The position numbers and the translations under genes were made by a program. A stretch of DNA of 5,707 bases from JAXDLH01 sp034666705 (GTDB lineage Bacteria; Chloroflexota; UBA6077; SHYK01), in contig JAXDLH010000373.1 in assembly GCA_034666705.1 (NCBI GenBank), positions 1 through 5,707 on the forward strand. Reading direction: 5' to 3'. Below are positions 1 to 4,371 of this stretch, in pieces; positions within the stretch are counted from its first letter, which is position 1; the number at the start of each line of letters is the position of its first letter. Under the pieces are notes generated by a model, which was not told where the DNA came from, did not search any database, and saw only the letters and a list, made by a program, of their open reading frames with translations.

Positions 1-2
1 GT

Positions 3-16
3 GCCCCGTCGGGGGC
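3..16 (-). terminator. Short GC hairpin at the stop of the second protease (possible terminator, incomplete)
   Basis: Read on the minus strand, a 5-bp stem GCCCC/GGGGC with a 4-nt CGAC loop begins at the last base of the TAG stop codon of the protease gene. A run of U after the stem would be needed to call an intrinsic terminator, and it would lie outside the window. It may simply be chance pairing in GC-rich DNA. Confidence 0.2.
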
Positions 17-1035
17 TAACGGTCCGGCCAGCTCCACCCGGGCTTCCATTCGTTGCGGGCCCGTTGCTTCGGACCCCGCGGATCGGATTGTACGGATGCG
101 GCTTGCGCCAACGGCTCGGCGGCCGGCGCCAACGCCACCGGCGTGACACCCACCAAGCGCAGCTCGCCGGCGCGGATCACGGCCAGCTCCGTCGGACGGT
201 CTAGTGGCGCGGTCGCGAGCCGGCTCGCTAGGTCGGTATCGACCGCCGCACCGCCTGCGGCAACCACCAGGTCGCCGATCAGCAGACCCGCGCGCTCGGC
301 CGGACTCGCCGGGGCAACCTCGGCGAGGAGCATTCCTACGCGGGCCGGGATCTCGAACTGCTCGCGAAGTGGATTCGGGATCCGAATCCACTCGCCGGCG
401 ATGCCGAAGAAGGCGCGCTCGCCCCGCTCGCTGAGCAGGAAGCGCTGTACCACATGGCTCGGCACGGCGAGCGCGAGCCCGGTGCCTACCACCATATTCG
501 GGATACCGATCACTCGACCGAACGCATCCGTGAGCGCGCCGCCCGAGTTACCGGGCCGCAGCGTGATGGCGGCGCGGATCGCCTCGCGGTTTCCGCCGCG
601 CCACCGCGCTTGCTCATCGCCGACCGCATTGACGATACCCACCGTCACCGCGTTTCGCTCGCCGAGCGGGTTGCCGACCGCCATCACGAGCTGCCCGACC
701 CGCAGCCGGGTCGAGTCGCCGATCTCCGCCGGCCGCGCCCCGCTCGCCGCCAGGTCGCCTTCGACCTGAAGCGCCGCGATGTCGAGCTCCGGCGAGCTGG
801 CGATTACCCGCGCCCGGAACGCGTCGCCGCGGCGGGGCGCCACCTCGGCGCGATCGCCGGGCACCACGTGATAGTTCGTGATGACGAGCCCCTGGTCGCT
901 CCACACGACGCCAGCGCCACCACCGGACTCCGCGCCGCGCACGACCACCACGCTCGCCTTGACCTTCGCCGCGAGCGCCGCCGTCTCCTCGGCGAGCACC
1001 GCCGACTGCGTCAGCTCTTCCAATACTGTTGCCAT
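16..1035 (-). CDS. Trypsin-like serine protease with C-terminal PDZ domain (HtrA/DegP-like, soluble), second of a pair
   Basis: Predicted 339-residue S1-type endopeptidase of the HtrA/Deg group. The triad is visible as His56 (in TNYHVV), Asp85 (in ELDIAAL) and Ser164 (in RPGNSGGAL). The glycine-rich strand GGGAGVVW (38-45) precedes the His, and AVGNPLG (119-125) is a typical HtrA segment. A PDZ-like domain covers about residues 209-300, with the APASPAERAGLLIGDLVVA core typical of the family. About 39 residues after it are Ala/Pro-rich then basic and Trp-rich, and match nothing I recognise. There is no signal peptide or membrane segment, so a cytoplasmic location is inferred, unlike classical periplasmic DegP. 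The ATG at 1035 is chosen because GGGAGGA lies 7 nt upstream; the frame stays open further upstream but only inside the preceding gene. It starts 29 nt after the first protease stops, which suggests one operon. The substrate is unknown. Family assignment is firm; the physiological role is not. Confidence 0.9.
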   Translation of the reverse strand: MATVLEELTQSAVLAEETAALAAKVKASVVVVRGAESGGGAGVVWSDQGLVITNYHVVPGDRAEVAPRRGDAFRARVIASSPELDIAALQVEGDLAASGARPAEIGDSTRLRVGQLVMAVGNPLGERNAVTVGIVNAVGDEQARWRGGNREAIRAAITLRPGNSGGALTDAFGRVIGIPNMVVGTGLALAVPSHVVQRFLLSERGERAFFGIAGEWIRIPNPLREQFEIPARVGMLLAEVAPASPAERAGLLIGDLVVAAGGAAVDTDLASRLATAPLDRPTELAVIRAGELRLVGVTPVALAPAAEPLAQAASVQSDPRGPKQRARNEWKPGWSWPDR

Positions 1036-1064
1036 CTGCGTTTCCTCCCTCGCGCCTCGCCGCC

Positions 1065-1976
1065 TCAGTCCCGGGATCCGGGGGTTACGTGCACCGTGGC
1101 CCGCTCGCCGCCGCGCAGCAGCATGACCTCGATGGCAGTCCCGACGGTGCCAGGGCCGAGCACCACCTGGAGGTCCTCCGAATCGGTGGTCGGCGTGCCA
1201 CCAACCGCGACGAGCACGTCGCCGATCATGAGACCGCCCTTCTCCGCGGGGCTCTCCGGCTCGACGCCCATAATGAGGAGCCCGCTTGCTTGCTCGACGC
1301 CGAGCTTCTGCTGGAGTTGCTCGGTGAGCCGCACGGGCCGCGAGGTGATGCCAAGGTAGCCGCGCTGGATCTTGCCGTGGGTGAGCAGCGTCTGCACCAC
1401 CGCGCTCACCGCCGCCGCGGGGATCGCGATCTCCTGGCCGCGCGCGAGGTGCGAGCTGTTGAGGCCGGCGACGCGGCCGGCGCCGTCGACGAGCGGCCCG
1501 CCCGAGAAACCAGGATAGAGACTGACGTCGGCGCGGATGTAGCCCTCGACCACGCCGCCACGTGCGGTGCGCCACGACTCGCCCACTGCGCTCACCACGC
1601 CGAAGCTCGCCGCCACGTTCGTGCCCGGTCGCCCGAGCGCGAGCACGAAGTGCCCGACCTTGATTGAGCCGCTCGGCGCTTGCTCGGCGGGCTCGCCGAT
1701 GCCGTCCACTTTCAAGATTGCGAGGTCGCTGCCGGGGTCGCGGCCCGCGACGGTCGCGGCGACCTTCTGGCCATCGCCGATGCTGACCGTGACGTCCTCA
1801 TCGCGCTCCAGCACGTGGTCGGCGGTGACGACGACGCCCGGCTGCCACACGATGCCCGTGCCCGGCAGCCGCCCGCGCCCGTGGACCGTCACGGTCGAGC
1901 GGCCGGCGCGCTCGACGGCGCCGGCGATGTCATTGGAGAGCGCGACGAGCAGCCCGCCGGATTCTGTCTGTGCCAT
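1065..1976 (-). CDS. Trypsin-like serine protease with C-terminal PDZ domain (HtrA-like, soluble), first of a pair
   Basis: Predicted 303-residue serine endopeptidase, a paralogue of the downstream gene. Triad candidates are His54 (in VVVTADHVL), Asp84 (in DPGSDLAIL) and Ser158 (in YPGFSGGPL). The residue before the catalytic Ser is Phe157, where HtrA proteins usually have Asn (GNSGG). Trypsin-like domains with other residues there can still be active, so loss of activity should not be assumed. The PDZ domain spans about 207-300: GYLGI opens it and ESPAEKGGLMIGDVLVAVGG forms the core. The N-terminus (LVALSNDIAGAVERAGRSTVTVHG) is a soluble helix leading into the first strand; no signal peptide or transmembrane helix is seen. 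The ATG at 1976 has GGGAGG 8 nt upstream. An in-frame ATG at 2027 would add 17 residues without a good ribosome binding site and is not preferred. It is likely co-transcribed with the protease 29 nt downstream. Confidence 0.9.
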   Translation of the reverse strand: MAQTESGGLLVALSNDIAGAVERAGRSTVTVHGRGRLPGTGIVWQPGVVVTADHVLERDEDVTVSIGDGQKVAATVAGRDPGSDLAILKVDGIGEPAEQAPSGSIKVGHFVLALGRPGTNVAASFGVVSAVGESWRTARGGVVEGYIRADVSLYPGFSGGPLVDGAGRVAGLNSSHLARGQEIAIPAAAVSAVVQTLLTHGKIQRGYLGITSRPVRLTEQLQQKLGVEQASGLLIMGVEPESPAEKGGLMIGDVLVAVGGTPTTDSEDLQVVLGPGTVGTAIEVMLLRGGERATVHVTPGSRD

Positions 1977-1980
1977 GTGT

Positions 1981-2082
1981 GGTGCCTCCCCGCGGGCTGG
2001 CTCGGTGTCCGTTGCCCTGTGGTGCATTCAGGATACGGACCCCAGCGCTAGCCGCCATCACCCGGCCGGCCAGGGAGGCACC
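1981..2082 (-). promoter_or_regulatory. Leader with a sequence complementary to the first protease's ribosome binding site
   Basis: On the minus strand, GGTGCCTCCC (2082-2073) is the exact complement of GGGAGGCACC (1990-1981), which contains the GGGAGG ribosome binding site of the protease starting at 1976. If the transcript begins upstream of 2082, for example by read-through from the pirin gene, a 10-bp helix closing an 82-nt loop could hide the site. I see no convincing sigma-70 promoter in this spacer. TATCCT around 2036-2031 is a weak -10 with no matching -35. The pairing is visible; regulation is only inferred. Confidence 0.3.
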
Positions 2083-2104
2083 TAGCCATTCGAGCAGGCC
2101 GCGA

Positions 2105-2172
2105 ATTGCGGAATGGCAATTGCGGATTGCGAATTAGGACGCGCACCAAATTCGCAATCCGCAATTCGCAAT
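2105..2172. repeat. 18-bp perfect inverted repeat (AT-richer) next to the pirin stop codon
   Basis: AATTGCGGATTGCGAATT (2118-2135) is perfectly complementary to 2149-2166, with a 13-nt loop. After a 7-nt one-sided bulge, ATTGCG (2105-2110) pairs with CGCAAT (2167-2172), reaching the first base of the pirin stop codon. The arms are built from repeated (A)ATTGCG(A/G) words and are more AT-rich than the flanking genes. The position just after pirin fits a role as a transcript end or 3' stabiliser. No U-run follows on the minus strand, so it is not a textbook intrinsic terminator. It may be a dispersed genomic repeat. Confidence 0.75.
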
Positions 2173-3065
2173 CAGTTGCGGATCTCGCCCATGCGGCCGG
2201 CGCGGTAGTCCTCGATCACCTGGATGATCTCCTCGCGGGTGTTCATCACGAAGGGACCATAGCGCGCGACGGGCTCGTCGAGGGGCACGCCGCCGAGGAC
2301 CAGCACGTTGAGCGGAGCCTCGGCGTCCACCGGCACGCGGAACTCGATCTCGTCGCCATTGTGCTGGAAGGCGATCATCTTGCCTTCGTCGGCCCGCCGA
2401 CCGGGGGTGCCGAACTCACCAGCGCCGTCCACCACGTAGGCGAAGACGTTGTAGCCGGCGGGCACCTGCTGCGTGACCGCGCCGCCCGGCTGCACCGTGA
2501 AGTGCAGGTACATAATCGGCGTGTGCGTGTCGATCACGGCGTGGGTGCCGAGCGCCTCGCCGGCGATGACCTTCACGCGCACGAGCCCGTCGTCGCTCTC
2601 GACCACCGGGATCTGCGCCGTTGGCACGTCCTGGTAGCGCGGCTGGATCATCTTGTCGCGCGCCGGCAGGTTGACCCAGATCTGGAAGCCGTGCATGTGA
2701 CCGCCAGTCTTGTAAAACTCGTCCTCCGGCATCTCGGAGTGCACCACGCCCGCGCCTGCCGTCATCCACTGCACGTCGCCAGGGCGAAGGGTGCCGTGGT
2801 TGCCCTGCGAGTCACGGTGCTGCAGGCGACCATCGAGCAGGTAGGTCACCGTCTCGAACCCGCGGTGCGGATGGTCAGGGGCGCCGACCGCCTCGAAGGG
2901 CGCGTAGTCGACCGGGCCCATCTCGTCGAGGAGCAGGAACGGATCGAAGAAGCTGAGGGTCTGCGTAGGAAACGGCCGGCGCACGGAGAATCCGCCGCCC
3001 TCGATCGTGCGGACGCTGTCGAGGATCCCCTGCACCGAGCGGGATCCGGTGGTTGTTGCTGTCAT
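2172..3065 (-). CDS. Pirin family protein (bicupin)
   Basis: Predicted 297-residue pirin, a typical length for the family. Pirins are two-domain cupin proteins that bind Fe; some act as quercetin 2,3-dioxygenases and others as redox-sensitive protein partners. The N-terminal cupin carries the signature DHPHRGFETVTYLLDG (64-79) followed by TAGAGVVHSEMP (102-113). By comparison with human pirin (His56, His58, His101, Glu103), the ligands are His65, His67, His109 and Glu111, all present. FDPFLLLDEMGP (40-51) is also typical. The C-terminal cupin domain follows from about residue 175 to near 285. There is no signal peptide, so it should be cytoplasmic. The start at 3065 is fixed by AGGAGG 7 nt upstream; the frame is open 41 codons further, but through sequence that looks like leader. 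The nearest genes are a protease pair 195 bp downstream and yqeY 639 bp upstream, which say little about its substrate. Confidence 0.95.
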   Translation of the reverse strand: MTATTTGSRSVQGILDSVRTIEGGGFSVRRPFPTQTLSFFDPFLLLDEMGPVDYAPFEAVGAPDHPHRGFETVTYLLDGRLQHRDSQGNHGTLRPGDVQWMTAGAGVVHSEMPEDEFYKTGGHMHGFQIWVNLPARDKMIQPRYQDVPTAQIPVVESDDGLVRVKVIAGEALGTHAVIDTHTPIMYLHFTVQPGGAVTQQVPAGYNVFAYVVDGAGEFGTPGRRADEGKMIAFQHNGDEIEFRVPVDAEAPLNVLVLGGVPLDEPVARYGPFVMNTREEIIQVIEDYRAGRMGEIRN

Positions 3066-3122
3066 TGTCGTGCCTCCTGGCAGAAAGTCCGCTTCGCCGG
3101 CCAGCCCGCCGAAGTGTTCATT

Positions 3123-3136
3123 GTTTAGAACTAAAC
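3123..3136. promoter_or_regulatory. Palindrome upstream of pirin, candidate operator
   Basis: GTTTAGAACTAAAC is a 6-bp inverted repeat with a 2-bp centre, inside a short AT-rich island (about 3115-3152) in otherwise GC-rich DNA. It lies 57 nt before the pirin start codon. On the minus strand the adjacent TAGTAT (3144-3139) could serve as a -10, with no good -35, so the palindrome would cover the start of transcription. A repressor site of MarR or HxlR type would fit the layout, but no such regulator gene is in the window. Call based on symmetry and position only. Confidence 0.4.
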
Positions 3137-3180
3137 CTATACTACTGGTATTCCCGCTGCCTCTCGCATGTCGATGGCGC

Positions 3181-3305
3181 GCGGTCATTGTCGTTCTGCT
3201 GACATTGTCCGGTCGTCCTGCTGGTCTTGCCAGTGCCGTCGAGTGGTCGCCCGGTCGCGGTCATTCGATGCTGGCCTTGTCAAGTCGTCCTGCTGGTCTT
3301 GCCAG
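3181..3305. repeat. Pair of 22-bp direct repeats in a degenerate 72-76 bp repeat
   Basis: A 22-bp word beginning GTCGTCCTGCTGG occurs without mismatch at 3212-3233 and 3284-3305, 72 bp apart. A shorter word GCGGTCATT precedes each copy (3181-3189 and 3257-3265), so a unit of about 72-76 bp seems to have been duplicated and then diverged. Related text (GGCCATTGTTATCCTGCGG) appears once more near 3341, and GTCATTGTCGT also occurs at 3061-3071, at the start of pirin. No protein-coding role is apparent. Confidence 0.65.
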
Positions 3306-3371
3306 CGTTCGCGACCCCCGGCCCGATCGTCGCCCCGCAAGGCCATTGTTATCCTGCGGTCTCAACCACCG

Positions 3372-3447
3372 TGTCATCCTGAGCAGCGCGAAGGATCCGT
3401 GGTCACGACGTTGAGGTCACGGATCCTTCGCGCTGCTCAGGATGACA
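3372..3447. repeat. 30-bp perfect inverted repeat, dispersed 'CATCCTGAGC...GAAGGATC' type
   Basis: The arms 3372-3401 and 3418-3447 are exact reverse complements of 30 bp, separated by a 16-nt loop. Each arm contains TCATCCTGAGCAGCGCGAAG. From memory, close variants are abundant in intergenic DNA of several GC-rich phyla, where spurious proteins with HPEQREGS, SSAKDP or LRSAQDD phrases are annotated from them; the same phrases arise here. The perfection of the arms suggests recent arrival or ongoing conversion. In RNA it would form a very stable hairpin on either strand, able to limit transcription from yqeY into pirin. No transposase or target-site duplication is visible. Confidence 0.9.
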
Positions 3448-3480
3448 TAGACGTTAGGGGCTTACGCCCTTCTGCCTGTA

Positions 3481-3574
3481 ATGGGGAAGTCTGCGGTGGG
3501 TGGACGGCACGGCCATTAGCGCTGGCTATCACCACATCAACGAGGACTTCATGGGGAAGTCTGCGGTGGGTGGA
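3481..3574. repeat. Pair of 24-bp direct repeats, 70 bp apart
   Basis: A 24-bp word beginning ATGGGGAAGTCTGCGG and ending GGGTGGA occurs identically at 3481-3504 and 3551-3574. The 46 bp between are unique. Only two copies are seen and the spacing does not repeat, so this is not a CRISPR. It may be the remains of a tandem duplication or the flanking repeats of a small insert. Confidence 0.75.
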
Positions 3575-3612
3575 TGACATGGATAATGGGCCTGGGGCGC
3601 CGCACGTCGAAT

Positions 3613-3740
3613 GGCCCACGACGGACGTTCGCTACCCCACCCACAGCGCGGTTCAGCCGCCGGGGGGCGCACGACCTCGTTCACGACCCAACCCACGGCG
3701 CGGCTCAGCCGCCGGTGAGGGCGCGCACGACCTCGTTCAC
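3613..3740 (-). repeat. Decaying tandem duplication of the 3' end of yqeY
   Basis: Read on the minus strand, 3740-3685 (56 nt: the last 11 codons and stop of yqeY plus 20 nt) is followed directly by a second copy at 3684-3633. It shares the first 18 nt exactly (GTGAACGAGGTCGTGCGC), then has a 4-nt deletion and a handful of substitutions. A vestige of a third copy (GCGAACG..CGTCGTG) may follow at 3632-3613. The deletion shifts the stop codon out of frame in copy two, so only the first copy is a working gene end. Confidence 0.7.
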
Positions 3741-4166
3741 TAGGCGGCCATCGGCGCGGCCCCGGAGGCGCTGGGCGGCGGCCGGCATCAGCTTCTTGAA
3801 CTCGGCGCCGACCTCCGGCATCAGCCCCCGCACCTCGGCCTCGATCTCGGCACGGCTCAGCGGGCGGTTCGGCAGGTAGCCCTCGATGATCTCGAGTCCT
3901 GCCTCTTCCTTCTGAACGAGGTCGTCGCGGTTCGCCTTCCGCGCGAAGTCCAGCGAGTCGCGACGCTGCTTTACCTCGCGCTCGACGACCGCCTGCATAT
4001 CCTCCTCGCTCATCGGCTGGCGGTGCTTCTCGTGATCGGCGTCGGTGCGGGCGATCTCCTCGTTCTGGATCGCCGCGCGCAGCATACGGATCGCCGTCAG
4101 CCGCTCGCTGTCCCGCGCGCGCATCGCATCCTTCATGTCGGCCTCGAGTTGTTCCCGAACCCCCAT
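3705..4166 (-). CDS. yqeY: GatB/YqeY domain-containing protein
   Basis: Predicted 153-residue protein of the YqeY family, a compact all-helical fold related to the tail domain of the GatB subunit of Asp-tRNA(Asn)/Glu-tRNA(Gln) amidotransferase. YqeY itself is not the amidotransferase; its exact role is unsettled, though a tRNA- or RNA-linked function is often supposed. Family landmarks are LEADMKDAMRARDSERLTAIRML (7-29), AAIQNEEI (31-38), EREVKQRRDSL (62-72), KEEAGLEIIEGYLP (86-99) and the closing GRADGRLVNEVVRAL (136-150). The segment between EVGA (118-121) and KKLMP seems shorter than the glycine-containing loop of many relatives. The length is normal. Two ATGs are adjacent (4169 and 4166). 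The second is chosen because GGGAGG then lies 7 nt away, matching the spacing of the other minus-strand genes; the first would leave only 4 nt. The 3' end is tandemly duplicated just after the stop. Confidence 0.93.
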   Translation of the reverse strand: MGVREQLEADMKDAMRARDSERLTAIRMLRAAIQNEEIARTDADHEKHRQPMSEEDMQAVVEREVKQRRDSLDFARKANRDDLVQKEEAGLEIIEGYLPNRPLSRAEIEAEVRGLMPEVGAEFKKLMPAAAQRLRGRADGRLVNEVVRALTGG

Positions 4167-4260
4167 CATCGCACCTCCCGGCCAGCCATTCTCATCCGGC
4201 TGTCGTGTCTCTGCCGGCAATGATGACACAGCACGCCGCGCGACCGCCTGTCGCATCAGC

Positions 4261-4289
4261 TTGACAGCCAGGTGCACTCCACCAATACT
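4261..4289 (+). promoter_or_regulatory. Sigma-70-type promoter for the solute-binding protein gene
   Basis: A perfect -35 TTGACA (4261-4266) is followed after 17 bp by AATACT (4284-4289), which matches four of six -10 positions. Transcription would begin near 4296, giving a leader of about 75 nt before the start codon at 4372. The leader includes a possible GGCCC/GGGCC hairpin (4302-4306 with 4315-4319). The position in the divergent gap and the direction both fit the downstream gene. Confidence 0.6.
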
Positions 4290-4353
4290 TGCGCGCAACC
4301 AGGCCCGCCCCGTGGGGCCGGCTTGCGTCTATGAAAAGCATTCTCGGTGCACA

Positions 4354-4361
4354 AGAGGAGG
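4354..4361 (+). promoter_or_regulatory. Strong ribosome binding site that sets the solute-binding protein start
   Basis: AGAGGAGG lies 10 nt before the ATG at 4372 and picks out this start. An ATG at 4331 belongs to a different frame, has no such site, and opens a frame that runs out of phase through the lipoprotein gene. Confidence 0.75.
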
Positions 4362-4371
4362 TTTGTTGTAC

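Larger units (their letters stand above)
3066..3704. other. Gene-free, repeat-rich spacer between yqeY and pirin
   Basis: This 639-bp stretch holds the pirin leader (3066 to about 3145) and four repeat structures, listed separately. Open frames across it have no recognisable domain and no ribosome binding site. Some consist largely of translated repeat, giving phrases such as SSAKDP and LRSAQDD. I see no tRNA, transposase or phage gene. The density of unrelated repeats suggests a site where insertions and slippage duplications are tolerated. Confidence 0.7.

Noticed and set aside
454..1359. Long plus-strand open frames opposite the proteases (301 residues here; others at 53-769 and 1029-1667)
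   Set aside because: They are Arg/Ala/His-rich with no domains, and are the usual antisense frames of GC-rich genes. The minus-strand frames carry complete catalytic triads and ribosome binding sites.
1036..1575. Upstream extension of the second protease to a 519-residue protein
   Set aside because: The extra 180 residues are Arg/Ala-rich, out of frame with and inside the first protease gene, and the ATG at 1035 has a clear ribosome binding site.
2106..3128. 340-residue plus-strand frame opposite pirin
   Set aside because: Composition rich in His, Val and Asp without any motif; the complementary strand encodes an unmistakable pirin.
3066..3188. 41-residue N-terminal extension of pirin
   Set aside because: It runs through the AT-rich island and palindrome, has no ribosome binding site at its start, and pirins normally begin close to the position chosen.
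3481..3574. CRISPR array
   Set aside because: Only two repeat copies, no third copy at the same period and no cas genes in view.
3181..3704. Insertion sequence or transposon remnant
   Set aside because: Repeats are present but no transposase fragment, matched terminal repeats around cargo, or target duplication can be seen.
3007..3743. Hypothetical proteins across the repeat spacer (3007-3414, 3168-3743, minus 3437-3619)
   Set aside because: They consist largely of translated repeats (SSAKDP, HPEQREGS, LRSAQDD phrases) and lack start signals or recognisable domains.
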